From Symbiodinium natans (Eukaryota > Sar > Dinophyceae > Suessiales > Symbiodiniaceae): DNA of 64,000 nt. The stretch spans positions 42,227 to 106,226 of the forward strand of contig CAJNDS010000603.1 in the NCBI GenBank assembly GCA_905221605.1, read 5' to 3'. The translations under genes were made by a program, and so were the position numbers. Below are positions 48,280 to 60,727 of this stretch, piece by piece (within the stretch, counting starts at the first letter, position 1; each line of letters opens with the position of its first letter). The notes under the pieces were generated by a model. It made no database searches. It was given only the letters and a program-made list of their open reading frames with translations, and was not told the DNA's origin.

Positions 48280-49330
48280 TTACCGGGGAACCGTCCTAGA
48301 AATAACGGAGCCACCGGGTGACACCGGGCACCACAGCCTCTCGAGGATGGACCGTAGAAATCCGAACCCTGTAGGCACTACATACTTTGGGAAATGGGGA
48401 ACTGCATCCCAACAAGTAGGCACTTTGTAAGAAACCTCCAGGGCCGGGCAATGCAGTGGTGTGCATGATATACCAAATATACCAGTGCACAGAAAGCCCG
48501 CCGTGCTATCGAACTGAGCGGGTGAAACGTCCGCAACGAATCGAGATGGACACAACATGTAGCGCAGCTTGAGCGGCACAAACTGTTTCACTGAGCTCAC
48601 GGTAAGGCTTCTCTCATCCAGCCATATGGCTAGGACTCAGCTCAGCTCGCCCCTGCCATCTCCTGCAGAAGGCCTGGCAAGACAAAGCAATCAAAGCAGA
48701 GGTGACATTTTCGGGAAGCGCCAGGTACCAGTTGGCACCAGCACCGAGTACTCTCCAGGACGAAACTTTTGCGGCAACATGAGCCCACGCGGAACCTGCA
48801 GCGCACGTCGGAGTACCACCTCGCCCAGCAAAAATGGTAGCGAGAGAGAGACGGTGAGAGAGAGAAGATGCCCAACCACCAAAGCTGCTCACGAAGATGA
48901 ATGACAAAAACCAGGAAATCCCTCGGGCGCAGACTCTTCCAGCGGCTTCTCTGAGGAACGCCAGTTCTTCAAGGCACCTCGTTCGGCTAAAAAAAACCGC
49001 AAAAACACGCAAGACTTCCAGAACCGGGGCCATCAAATCCCAGAATCCCTTTTTGGTACCCCCGGTTGGGCCAAAGGAGCTCCACGTCTGTGTGGCCATC
49101 CGCTTCTGTTCTTCCGTCCGCATGGACTTGAATGCCTGCTCGTGGCTGGAAGGTTTCGCGTCACGAGGAGGTGGCGGAACTCAGGTTTGTCCAAGGTCGA
49201 GTACGAGGGTGAGGATGCGTTTGGCTACAGCGCTGAGAAAAAAACTCTGCCGTGCATCCCCGCTGCCTCTCGCACTGCCCAGTTTTTTCGGCTGTAGGGA
49301 TCGATGTCCTGACTCTGGCAGTTGCTGAAA
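48280..49330 (-). CDS. Probable multi-exon gene, unknown product
   Basis: Three minus-strand acceptors with strong pyrimidine tracts stand out: GAGTTTTTTTCTCAG near 49240, GCGGTTTTTTTTAG near 48988 and CGTGAGCTCAG near 48597. The exons after them read AVAKRILTLVLDLGQ, then ERGALKNWRSSEKPLEESAP, then KQFVPLKLRYMLCPSRFVAD. Between these, about 48870-48740 reads PRGLMLPQKFRPGEYSVLVP in one frame and AWAHVAAKVSSWRVLGAGAN in another, and about 49120-49030 is also plausible in two frames, so the joins are not settled. The splice signals favour a real minus-strand gene. No family is recognised and both ends are open. Confidence 0.4.
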
Positions 49331-50399
49331 CATCTGAACTTACTCAAACTGACAGAAGAGCTAAGTCAGTTTCTGAAGTAATTGAAGTACAAGTCCAGAG
49401 GAGAGCTGTGAATTCATGAAGATTTGGGCCCTGTGCTATGTGAAGGTCCTAGCTTAAGACAACTGCACTTTCACACGCCTACAGGCAAGGCAAAAGAAAA
49501 ACCATTAAAAAAAAACAACACCCTTAACCACGGCCAAGTGAGACAGTCACAAACTAAATATGGTACAACACCCGGCTGCTCTCCCCCAAAACCAACAACA
49601 AAAACAAACCTCATGCCGCATCACTGCAGCGCCTTGCAGTACCGGGCTACGTCGCTGACGGAAGCAACACCTAACAGCAAGCAGACCACTCGACCCATTT
49701 GTGGAGTTGAAGCAATCCGCTGAACGGAGAAAGCTTGGGCCTCTGAGGTACGACCTTTGCCTTCACTAACGAACCGGATTTGCCCGCAGACCCGGGCCTG
49801 TAGGCATCAGAAGACTCCCTGTTTTCCCATGCCCCCGCCGCCCTACTTTCCAATTAATTTTGAAGGTTGTTTCAGTGGAGAACTGAGATTTCACGCACAA
49901 GTGGCCGGGTCCCGCTGCTCCTGGTGGAGCCCAAAAGAAGGACCTGCCGCCTTTGTTGGTCAATGTTTGTAGATGGAACTGCCCCAAAGACCCACTGAGC
50001 CACCGAAAGCCACGAGATTGAGCCACGGAACGCGAACCTAGGACTGAGCCACTCTAAAGTAGGACCTAAGCCCAAACGCCTCCTTATTCTCAACCCTAAG
50101 TCTCCCTTTTTCAAACCTGCAACGAGTTTTCAGCTTCTCGGGCCGGGCCGAGACAGTCGACGTGCAGCGTTTATAACGACGTGAATTGCTTACCTTGAGC
50201 TAAGTGCTGGCCTCAATCAAAGGGCGCGAACCGGTGTGAAGTACCAGGCATCACTCTCGGGTCGTGGCCACGAAGGCGAATTCGGCCATCTGACCCCACT
50301 ACCTTCTCAACGCTTCCATATGATGTGTATTGCCAAGGGTGTCGTGAACGGTCAGGCTTGCAGGTAGACTCGACTGATATGGCAACACATAGGTATAAA

Positions 50400-50620
50400 T
50401 CAAGAAGTCCAAAAGCCCAAAAGCCCAAAAGTCCAAAAGTCCAAAAGTCCAAAAGTCCAAGAGTCTAAAAGTCCATAGTTCTTGGACTTTTGGACCTTTG
50501 GACATACGGCGTGAACATCTTGCACTTTTGGACTTTTGGACATATAGGCCTGAAAATCTTGGACTTTTGGACTTCTAGACTTTTGGACTTTTGAATTTTG
50601 GACTTTTGAACTCTTCGACT
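50400..50620. repeat. Inverted 8-bp tandem repeat (GTCCAAAA / TTTTGGAC)
   Basis: From 50404 to about 50475 the unit GTCCAAAA (with GCCCAAAA variants) repeats about nine times. From about 50483 to 50610 the complement TTTTGGAC appears in clusters separated by short unique words. The two halves can pair into a hairpin centred near 50480. Frames through it read as FGLLGFWAFGLLD repeats and are not genes. Confidence 0.85.
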
Positions 50621-50668
50621 ATTGACCCACACCCTCCATGACAGCCGCGACAGGCGCGTGTCATGGGA

Positions 50669-50683
50669 GGGGGGGGGGGGGGG
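50669..50683 (+). repeat. Poly(G), 15 nt
   Basis: Uninterrupted G run just before the AT repeat. Confidence 0.97.
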
Positions 50684-50694
50684 TGAGCTGCTAC

Positions 50695-50695
<1 letters not shown>

Positions 50696-50731
<36 letters not shown>

Positions 50732-50750
50732 CATACATATATATATATAT
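50696..50750 (+). repeat. (TA)n microsatellite in two blocks
   Basis: Alternating T and A at 50696-50727 and again at about 50737-50750, separated by GTTACATAC. Followed by further TATATG words to about 50790. Confidence 0.96.
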
Positions 50751-50829
50751 GCAGATACATATATGTATATAGTCTATAGTATATACATGTACAGAAAGGA
50801 ATATACCGTTGTACATGCATAGCCGGCGC

Positions 50830-52440
50830 AGCTGGATCTCAGCCCTGGCCTTCGCCACCTCATCCTTCCGCCGCCGGAGGATGACTGGGGAAGCATCGTA
50901 ACTACCTGGGGGTGCCGTGCACTGCGCAGTCTCTGGCTACTGGGCTATCCTGAACAACCGCACAACACCGAATGGCGACCCTGAACCGGGCAAGCAGTCC
51001 AGCACCCTCAAACTTACAGCATCCGGAGCCCAAGAATCCCCAGGCACTGTCTGAGTATTGCTTCTGTTGCAGGTACGCGAATGAACTTTCAAGAGCCCGG
51101 CGAACCCGTCGCTCGTGACGCGGACGGAGGCCTTCCCTGGCGGTAACACGTGGAGGCTCTTACAGTACCATGCAGCAGGAACTGATGGATGGGAAGCTTC
51201 TGATTACGTGTCTTCTGAAGAGCCATCAGAAAGGACACTTCAGGAATCACCAGGCTTACTGCACATCAAGTATAACTTGGCCGCATGAAAGCAGCAATGA
51301 AGGTCGAGCCCATTTTCATTCCCGATTCACAAGAGGATGTTGTGTTGCAAGCATCCCCAAAGCGGTCGTGCCTGTCATCTGAGTGGCGTACCCTAGCCTG
51401 TCCCAAAGATGGAGAAGCTCCCAGAAGCAGAAGGAAATGTGACCATACTACAGACGGCCCAAAAGCGACCGGACTGGTAGAACTGAGGGTCAAGCTACCA
51501 CATAGAAAGAGTACGCATGTTTGAGGGAATTGGGCCGCAAACGGTTAAAATGACCCTACATCGCAGCGAAACAGCCACGTGAGAAATCACGCCCAACCGC
51601 TGCGACGCAAAGCAGGTCTTGTTCACACTGCACGAGATGGCGCGTGCACGAAAAAAAGAACTAACAAACCCGAGTGCATGAGCACACACACAGTGAGCAT
51701 GGCAAGGGTAGGGCGCTTCTGCTCTGACTCCTCCAGATAGCCGAACTCGTATTAAGCTCAGCAACCAAGTCTGGAGCTCCAATGCTTTCAGGTGGGAAAG
51801 TACATAGCCCCAATTCGTGTGACTTGAGCCAAGCTCAGCGCCCACTCTCCCAAAGAATGGCCTCTGAATCTCCGAAACTAAGGCTTTTTTTTTGCGCGGG
51901 GATGCCGAAATGTGCGCAAAATGTTATGGTTGTTTTTGCTCGGTTGTCCCGGCCGGGGAGACCGAAGAAAACCAGCAATGTGATACAGGCTGCCCACGGA
52001 GAAAAGCAGGAAACCGCACTCGCACAAAGAACGGCTCTCAGCACATGCACATCTTGACGTACTTCCCACTCTTCTGAGATTCTGAGATGCACATGATGCA
52101 GCGACAATTCACCAAGCCCTCACGGACCTCGCGCACCTGAAAGCGCCTGCCAGGGACGACCATGCGCACTCCCCTCACTGCACCGGCGCTCTACCGAAAA
52201 ACCACTCAGCGACTTGCAACTGCTTAACCGTCTTCTCACCTGGGCTTACTTTTGTTGTCGTGAAGTCGCGCTTCCATCGTTCCGAGTCTGTATTGTCTCA
52301 AACTCAGTCTCTGTCAGTCACCAAAACCGGATCCGCCCCGCGGCTCCTTGCCACAAATTCTGGGGCGCGAGCTTGAAACTGTACATCCGTTTGGCACCCA
52401 CCAGCAGCCAGCGTAGACAACAGCATGACAAAGCCATCAT
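50830..52440. other. No recognisable gene
   Basis: A minus-strand hydrophobic stretch near 52460-52400 (DILIWMMALSCCCLRWLL) overlaps the end of the exon at 52446-52583 in another frame. Otherwise no motif-bearing frame was found. Confidence 0.4.
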
Positions 52441-52445
52441 CCAGA

Positions 52446-52583
52446 TCAGGATGTCCAGTTTTTCAAAAACAGCTCATAGGTGTGACAGTTAGCAGCTAGC
52501 ATCGGCAGGTGGATGCTCTTCTTGCCCGCAGGAGCGGACACGAACTCTGTGATGCTCGCCGATCTAACCTTGCATTGTTCCAG
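52446..52583 (-). other. Candidate C-terminal exon, unknown product
   Basis: A very long pyrimidine tract (about 52584-52640 read on the minus strand) ends in TTTTCCAAAG at 52584. The following frame of 45 codons and a TGA reads LEQCKVRSASITEFVSAPAG, KKSIHLPMLAANCHTYELFL, then KNWTS. Acceptor, composition and clean stop make a real last exon likely. The gene would begin above 52640; a possible start MALGLQGTHTMLLQ lies at 52967. Family unknown. Confidence 0.42.
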
Positions 52584-53268
52584 CTTTGGAAAACAAGTCG
52601 GCGCAAAGAAGAGAGAAGACTGAGAAGACTCAGAAGAAGATGAAGACAGCAATAGTTTAGAGGATGTTGGCATGCCGACGTGACCATGTCATGCCACTGG
52701 ACTCGCTACGTGGATCTAGTCTGTGCTGGTCAGAAGACTCGCAGCTTCGATTCCAGCCCCACATCTATGCGAGCTTTGGAGGCGCTTCGGCCCATGGAAC
52801 GGTGAATCCGAATTATGCAAAAGAAGGCTCCGACCTCCAAGTACATTGAACCGATTGAGACATTTAAGTGCTCTGAGACGGCCGGAGCCCAGTGAACCCG
52901 AAGCTTCGCTGGGGAATGGCAATGCCTGGAGCAGCATTGTATGAGTGCCCTGAAGACCTAGAGCCATCTACAACATTGTACAAAACTCCACTACAAAACA
53001 CATTCTGCCAAAAAAACAAATGAAGCCGCTGTTATGAGTTTATGCACCCCCTCGTGCGGCCGTCAGCTCACAGCCCAACTCCTGGAGCACCTCGGGTCAC
53101 ATCTTGGCGGCACTCGTCAAAACAAGCTGCGAGATACAGACTAAAAACGGGGAAACGGAGTAGCACAGCAATAGTTTCTGAAGGAAACAAAGAGATGTAA
53201 TGAAAGGAGATGGTCACGGAGCTTTCGGCAGCACTGAACCGAAAATGAAGAAACACACCGCACGCTAT

Positions 53269-54630
53269 TCACAGGATTAAGCGCTTCGCGGCTGTGTTGC
53301 TGCTTGCTTTGGCAATGTCCACTGCAGTCCTTCCATGGGAATCCTGCAGGCACATGTATGCCATGTCGCGCGACCTCCAAGATCTCCAAGCCACAACTGC
53401 TATGTCTACGTCTGCCAAGCTGCCACACCTTGCATGCACAACAACAAGAAGATGACAAACAGCTGTCCTTCTGTTCCTTGGAGGCTCCAGCTTGCAAAAG
53501 GTATGCCACCATCCTGCAGCAAGCAAGTTGAGCACAGAGGCATCCGCATTTTTCGAGGTTGTCAATCGCATCTTCGAAGGAATTCGCTGCTTGCGAACTG
53601 AGCACCAATGGCAAGCTTGCTACATCCTGATCATCTTGGTTTGTGGAGGGCAAGGTCTGCCAGTCATGCCGAGGCCTCGCATCCCCAAGCTTGCACGCTT
53701 TGTGGAGCGGATAGGTCGTCCCTTTCAGCAGAGACCTTGGGCGTGTTGAGTGTGGTCTGGTATGGCTTAGCGGGTTCGTGTTGGATCACGATGCAGGAGA
53801 CTTCATCAAAAATTTGCTGGGCAGCCAGCTTTTTAGCGGCCCCGACATCCTTGAAGCCGTGCTTCTTCAAGAAGGATGCAACCTAGGACAAAGAATCGCA
53901 ACGTAAACCTTGATCGTGTTGGTTCCTCATTGCTTTTACTGCTTGAAGCTTTGTCAAGGTGTGTTGGCGGCGAGATGCGGCGAGCCGGAGCCAAAAGAGG
54001 TGAGTTCAGGGGATTCAGGAGTTCACCCATTTCAGCTTGCAAGCATCTTCACCACAACACTCCTACCACTACCTACACGCACGTGGCGTTACCTGTGCAT
54101 GCCCGCCTACACATACACATGCACACAAATTGAGGCAAATATGCGAGTCAGGGAACTGCTTGTTGCTGCTCCTGATCCTCCTTCCGCACAGCCTGCTGGC
54201 GAAAGCAATCATGCTGCGTGCGGCTTTCATCCAGGTCCCACCAGTGAAGCCCAACAGCCTAAAGGACGATTCGCTCCTGCTTGCCTGCAATTTCAATGAT
54301 CGGCCCACTTGCAGACTACCGATGACTCGCCAGCCATCAACTTCCCGATTCCCAAGCCCTCGGACTGCACAGCTAGATCTGACTAGTGTGACAGCTACGC
54401 TCTCGGCACTGGGGTTATATGGGCTGGGGACTCGAGCCCGACAGCGTGCGATCCCCCCCATCCACAACCAGAAGAAATTCTCCAGAGGAAAACCCGATGA
54501 CTGCCAGAAGCCCCAAACGACGTCAAATTCCCACCTCTTCAATCTGGGTCTCTTCGATGGGGGCCTGGTAGCGATTCTTAGAAGTGTCGGGTCCTTTCGG
54601 GGACTTTCGGTCGTGACTGGAGGATGCCAT
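53269..54630 (-). CDS. Ankyrin-repeat protein, multi-exon, partial model
   Basis: The last two exons are clear. 53513-53468 reads MVAYLLQAGASKEQK, then 53343-53269 reads DSHGRTAVDIAKAS and ends RLIL-stop. Joined in phase 0 they form the end of one ankyrin repeat and most of the next (GASKEQKDSHGRTAVDIAKA). The intron between them starts GA and ends AG. An exon at 53882-53736 (49 codons, GT donor) reads VASFLKKHGFKDVGAAKK, a tail typical of the helix closing an ankyrin array. A first exon at 54630-54535 starts MASSSHDRKSPKGPDTS and ends with a GAAGAG-GTGGG donor. That all these belong to one gene is inferred from order, strand and spacing; the exon(s) between 54535 and 53882 and between 53736 and 53513 were not settled. 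Ankyrin repeats bind other proteins; the partner is unknown. Confidence 0.6.
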
Positions 54631-55594
54631 GATGGTGCTGCTATCACAAGTCAAGACATACGTGGTTTGGGGAGCGCAGAAGCGGCCTGCTCTTCTGGAA
54701 TGGGCTCCGCCGTACTCTCCTAACAGCGATCGAAGGTTCTGGTGGCTTCAGGACTCAGGGACCCTTCTGCACGTCGCGTTCAGGCCTGCGCAGGCTGGAC
54801 TTGCTCCAGCACAGCACCCTGCCATTGCCATATCGAAAGCTTAGGCAGAGCCAGAATTCTTGCTCAGGAAAACCATGGATAATCAGCCCTTGTCGGACAA
54901 TGATGCTACAGTAGGCAAAAAAGCTAGCCTTCCGCACTCTGCATAGCAACTGCATGACAGCTCTAGAGGCCTCCTGCACGAGCAGTTCCCGTGCCTGGCT
55001 GCCAGCGGCTCATGTCCCGGAACGTAGCTTCGTTTCGTAGCGGCTCAGAATTTGCATTTCGAAAGGGCGCCAGGAACTGACTCTCCCATCGTGAAGACGC
55101 AGGTTACACCACGACAAACAATATCCATAGGCTACTCTCACTGTCATGCAACTTCACCAACTGCGGTGCGTAGTTCCAACAAGCAATGACCTCCTTCTCC
55201 GTGGGAGATTGCGCTCGGCGGAGCTGCCAGTACATCTCGACCTCCTCACAAGGCCGGGCAGCTCCAGCGAGACTGGGCTGGAGATTTGGCAAAGCATGGC
55301 AAAGCATTTGGCTATAGGACTGAGGACTGTAGGACGAAGGAGTCCTGCCGCTCAGCTGCCAAGATCCGGTCTGCCTGATTGAAAGCGGTTGGTACGACTA
55401 CGTACCACTTGCATCCACTTGCTACCTTCACATCTTCCCGCATCTTCCTGCACAGTCCCACACTTTCCCACGCGCCTCCTCATTGATTCTCTGCATGTTG
55501 TCGTCCACCACCTCCTGATGTGCAACACCAGCCCGAATCGACCCGCGACCCTCGACTGGTGAGTACGCCTCTTCAGACTCTCTTCTGACTTAGC

Positions 55595-55770
55595 TTGATT
55601 GCCTCACCCACGGAGTCCCCGCGCGGTGCCGGGAAGCTGCATGATGTGCAGCCGAAGGCCATCGCGGACCTCAGATGGGTGTTCGATGGGCTTATGATGG
55701 TTGAAGCGCGACTTGAGACCTGGTCAAAAGCCAACCCTAGGCATCAACCGCATCATTCAGGTGAGCGATG
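55595..55770 (+). other. Possible plus-strand coding segment, unknown product
   Basis: A plus-strand frame reads GKLHDVQPKAIADLRWVFDG, then LMMVEARLETW. No splice signals or family support it. Confidence 0.15.
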
Positions 55771-56299
55771 CCTGGATCTTTTACTGAGGCCTGACTACAT
55801 GGGCTCGGCTGAGCATATGTGGCTAGGGATCTGCTGACCTGGTCTGGCTTGGCTTGAAGACTCTGCTGCGCAGACTGCAGACTGCAGAAAAAGAAAACAT
55901 GTCCGCGCCACTCCGAACGCTCTTCCTGAACGATGCAGGGTGAACACTTTGAAGGCCATGGTGCAAGAGCAAAGTTGCAAAAGGGCAAGAGCGCAACTAG
56001 AGCCGAGACGTCTTGTCACAGAATTCGAGCTGTTCCAGCCTTTTGCGCGACAGCAGCCACTGCAACATGCAGTGGCATCACAAACCATGGCTGTCGGGTC
56101 GCTCCTTTGGCCTGCAGCTTGCAACTACCTGCCCCTTGCCCCAGCTAATTGCGGACCGCTGGAAACTAGCAACGGCTCGCGTCTCTAATTGCTTGACATT
56201 GGAAAGGGAGCGCCATTCATCCCGTATGTTCAGGTGACAGCGGCCCCATGTAGAGGCAGAGACACCCTTGGCCTCTTAAATCTGCACATCTCATCTCAC

Positions 56300-57937
56300 C
56301 TGTTTCTCATAAGCCTTCTTCAGCTTAGATGCCTGTGCCACGTAAGGTTTCTTCTCAGCATCCGAGAAGGACCTCCACATCCTCCCGGCTTCGACCATCA
56401 CCTGCTCCAAGTAACGGGCTTCAGGGTCTTTGTTTTGGGGTTTCAGGGTCTCCTCGTGTTTCGTGCTTGCTGCAGGCCTTAAGCCTTAAGGGCTTGGCTT
56501 TTGGGATTTAGGATTTTAGGGATGAGGGTTTGGCGCAGTTTGCGTTCGTACACGCACCAGCTACCACAGCTACCACGTTGCCGGCTGAGCCAATCTGGAA
56601 TCGCCTCTTTAGGCTGGTGATTGGGTCCCAACGACTTTGCGATGTCTTTCCTGTGTTCTTGGAGCCACAACCTGTTCGGCACCAGCCAGATGCAAATGCA
56701 AAGCGTGGCAACTCACAACGAAAAGAAATACCAGAACTTTCTGCTTTGTATGGCGTTTCGAAGATAACCGACAAGCAGCATGTAGGCATTCTTGGGTCTC
56801 TTTGGCAGGCTTGGGTCCTGATGGCAAGTCTTAAAGTCGCGGGAAGCTTAACCAATACAAGAACAGACCATGCTCACCACATCGCAGCACGGAATGCCTT
56901 TCGGGCTGCGCTTTCACTCGTGCTTTCAGTTGCCGCCTTCTGCACCAAGTAGTCTGCCTGTCAGGCGCGAGAACGACAAGGCTTGCAGCATGTGCCTGCG
57001 ACACACAAGCGACTACAGCAACTCAGCCGAGGGATGCCGATGGCCCAGAACATGGAGAATAGACATCTGTGATTGCCGGCGCAGGCGGACCGAAAAGCCT
57101 CAAATGCTTCGACTTTCGACTTATCGACTCTTCGGGTGTTGCGTGCGTTCCCGTTGGCTGTTGTTGCACGTGCACGTTCACGAGCTTTTCACAGTTTTGC
57201 GGACGCTACTCGGATCTCTCTTACGAAGTTTTGTCTCGTCGTAATCGAACGATGCTGCACTTGTTATCGCAAACACGCCCGCGAACACAAAGAAAAGGCT
57301 GGCTCTGTACAAAACAGGAGGCAACAGCTGGAGACAGCAGCAAAAGTGTCGCGCGCAGCAACAGACAAGGAGTCTTGACACAATGGACCCATCCTTTACC
57401 GGTGCATTCATATGCAAAACTATCCACAAATTGTGCCATACAGGAGCTTTACCTATCTGCGTTCCAAAGCAGAGTCCGCCTTAAGCTTCTCAGCTTCTTC
57501 CACATACTTCTTCTTTGCCTCTTCTAGGACTCACTACAGGCTGAAAATCGAGGAAAATCAAGTAAAGCAGGAACCCGACCTTCGCTGTCAATTTCTTCCA
57601 TTCTTTGCCAGCAGCCTTGGAAACCTCTGTTACCTGGCGAGCGCAAACCCTCCAAGATTTGCAGCAGGTACTACCCGGTTGCTACCCAATCTACCCAGCA
57701 TCTGGGCACGGCCCAGGCACCCGGCGCCTTGCGGCCTTCCTCGCCAAGGGACTCCTTGATTCGCGGTCGGTTCTCAGCCAACCTGCAGTTTTGACTCAAA
57801 CGGTCAAAGACTCCACAAGTCAGCGCACCAATCCAGCAGAACTCTGCGTGAAGGCATGTTTCTCACAATGTCTGCACATGCACTGTTTCAACAGAGCCGC
57901 CATAGGAAATAGGCGGTGGGCGGCCGCTTAAGGGGCG
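56300..57937 (-). CDS. Two-HMG-box DNA-binding protein, multi-exon, partial
   Basis: Box 1 is split over 57937-57901 (APLKRPPTAYFLW), 57782-57728 (LAENRPRIKESLGEEGRK), 57633-57580 (VTEVSKAAGKEWKKLTAK) and about 57523-57459 (EEAKKKYVEEAEKLKAD). Box 2 is split over 56817-56780 (DPSLPKRPKNAYM), 56671-56605 (LWLQEHRKDIAKSLGPN) and 56401-56300 (VMVEAGRMWRSFSDAEKKPY, then KLKKAYEKQ). Both boxes show the expected KRP-x-x-AY start, the central Trp and the EKKPY- or AKKKY-type last helix, and both are cut at matching places. At least four introns start GC and end AG. HMG boxes bend DNA, fitting a nuclear chromatin or transcription role. One join fails: the 57580 donor ends in phase 0, but the next exon needs one extra base, so there is a frameshift, a sequence error or a missed micro-exon. 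The gene continues below 56300 after a clear GTGAG donor. Confidence 0.78.
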
Positions 57938-57959
57938 CTGGTTCGGCCCGCAAGGCTAC

Positions 57960-60700
57960 CCTGGCAGAGTCTTGCATCGTGCACCCTTTCAAAGAGCCGA
58001 GGGTGCAAGAAGGAAGCCGGGATCGCCGCGAGTGCCTCTGGGTTCCGTGTCCTCACGGCTCGCAGATGCAGTCACGTAGTCATAGAGTCTTTCAGATCCC
58101 GGACACTCAGAACCATCGTCAAGTCCTGGAGTCACAAAGAGGGGCACGCAGGCAAGCCATGCCAGGCATGCCAGGCAAGCCAGGCCAACCAGGCAAGCCA
58201 AGGGTCCTCTTAAGCACAAGAACCCATGCGAACCCCCCTACCCATTTTGTCCCCGGCATTCCAAACCCTTCGGCCTCGAGACCGGCGCATCATGTCACAC
58301 GGAAGCCCAGCGAGATGGCAGTAAGTCGGCAGCTCTGAGCCGTCTTTCATATGCATCTTTCATGCAACTTGAAGCACCCATCTACGCTAATCTACGCTCC
58401 CAGGCTTACTGGAATGAGCCTGGGCATGACCCTTCAATAGAACCTCCAAGTACAAGCAGCACAAGAAGCACGAACAGGCAGTGTCTGGTAGGCTAGAAGG
58501 CTAGACAACCGTGGGAGGATGCTTGTTACTTGCTGCGCGCGTTCAAACGCCAGCCTCGTCTCATCGGATCGATCAGCATCTGCAGCACAAGGGTCGATTC
58601 CGCTGCAAAGGCCAGCACACCAATAAAAACCAGACACAGACCCTTCGGATTTAAGGCTTGCAGCGGTGAAGTAGAGCTCAGAAAGCATGCAACGCCTCTT
58701 TTTTTGCAGAGGCTTATGTTTTGGGATTCAGGCCGTGGCATTTGGAGCTTACAGTTCAGCACACGTCTCACATGCCTGGCAGGTGGAACACTTGAGGCAA
58801 CCTCGGCAGTGTTGCAGCTGCAGCATGGTCACGTTCATGACTTTCTGCAGGCACTTAACATACCAGAACGAGAGAGCTCTTATCCCACATACCATTGAAG
58901 GATTAATCACCGGCATCAACAGAAGGTTCTACCTTGTGCTACTGCCACCACTCGCATCAAACTTGCAGTGAGCTGCTTGGGCTGCGAAGAACCAGTTGTC
59001 GCAACCTCCTGAAGGAGGTAGGTTGGCCCACAGAAACGAAAGCGAGAGGTAGCGACCACACTGCAAGAGTGAAAGAAGAGAAATCGAAAGTGGGAGAGAG
59101 AAAGAGAGAGTGAGACCGCTCGTGAATGCGCAGTGGAGCAGCACATGTGCTAGTGGTTGCTTAGCGTGTTTCGATCTCCAGTGTTGGCCACTGCTTGCAA
59201 CTAGCAAACTGACAAACTGCGGCGCTCAACAACTTCCAACTTCCCGGAAAGAGAATGGCACCAAGCGCCTCCGACTGCACCATGGCGCACTGGACAAGGC
59301 GCTTTGCCGGACTAGGTACCCCGAGGTTGCGTCATACTTCAAAAGTTCACTGCTGTGGCTTAGTCTGAAAATATGAAGTCTGTTGGTTGAGGTGCCAGAA
59401 CAGGATTGACAGAAAAATTGAATGCATGCTGAGATTTGGCTTCACGGCAGCACATGTTGACCACCACACGCTTGATCTGCGGGTGAGATGAGCGCAGCAC
59501 GTTCGAAAGAAGGCAGGCACAACGCCCAAAAAGACTCCAGAGGTTGCTCACCCCGAACTGCAATCCCAAACTCTTTGTCCTCGCAGACCCACGCTCCTGG
59601 GCACGGGCTCAGGGAGAGCCGAGCCCCCCTCAGCGTGCAGCAAAACACAGCTGAGTATTGAAAATTGCGAGATGGCAGAAACAATTCCGGAAGACGTCCT
59701 GGCCAAGATGCCGATAGCCGATTCCGTGAAGTGCCCAGCCCAGGTCCACAAGTTCGTTGCTGCAGGCGAGGGGGTCATCGAAGACCAGTCTGCTCCTTAG
59801 CTGTTGAAGCGCTTCTGGCACAGCAAGGCCCAGGGCTGAAGCCCAACGTTAGAGCCTGCACAGCCCAAGATTCCAGGCATTCCAGATCTGCACCTGCCGC
59901 GGCCAAAGACAGCTAAGCATGTTTCAAACCATCGGCACACTGGACTTTGGCATGCATTCTTCAAACTGTAATCGACTTAAGGCACTCAACCTCTTGAAGT
60001 GTGGACGTGCAGCACCAACTGACCAGACCGGACTGATCCTCAAGGCTTAAGTTACTACAAACAACTTGGATGGTCCTGCAAGTCATGGAGCGCAACGTTC
60101 AGCTCGACCAACTGAAACACTTTTGCTTGCACGCCTTGTATGAATGGCTGTTATGTTGTACATCATATTCTAGCATACTCTTCATTACAAGACCGGACCG
60201 GTATCCTGCAAACAATCTCACCATCTGCCTTGCGGACTCCCCGATCGTCGGCTCCCGCCTGCCCAACCACACGAAATCAATTTAAGGAAAGACTGGGTGG
60301 GCAATGCAGACCAAGTTCAACATGGCACTGGGAGCCCCGACTGGGGACGGGGGTTTCGTGAGTCTGTCGAGTCTGCTGGTGCCTCCACTGTGCGCATCAC
60401 CCGAGCACGTCCCGGCTCCTCTTCATCACCGAAGACCTGCAGGCTGTGGCATCTAGTGGCGACAACAGCCACAGTAGCCACCTTCTCACTGTGACCTCCC
60501 TTCCTCTTGAGAACTACCCATCAGTAAAAATTTGTTGCTTTGTCGGCCCATCACTTGACGGGCATGCCTGGCTAAGGTAGCCGAGTGGAATGTCGCCTGC
60601 CCAAACCTGCGGCACGTCGACTCTCACAAGCACTCTGCTTTCATCCCAGCTAAGTAACACTCTCCTGCATCATGTTGCATGTTGATGCACGTGATTGTAC
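57960..60700. other. No recognisable gene
   Basis: The 5' end of the HMG-box gene is expected in the lower part but was not found. Short repeats AGGCATGCC and AGGCAAGCC occur at 58151-58200, and a GA-rich stretch lies at 59085-59115. Frames near 59548-59821 (-) are protein-like but unidentified. Confidence 0.4.
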
Positions 60701-60727
60701 GCAATTGCATGGCTAACCGTCTGGAGC

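Noticed and set aside
50213-50505. Frames reading FGLLGFWAFGLLD-type hydrophobic repeats
   Set aside because: They come from the GTCCAAAA tandem repeat and change frame meaninglessly across units.
51817-51837. TTGGCTCAAG on the minus strand, like the end of the spliced leader
   Set aside because: Only the last ten bases agree clearly and no coding frame starts just downstream, so a leader relic or processed gene is not supported.
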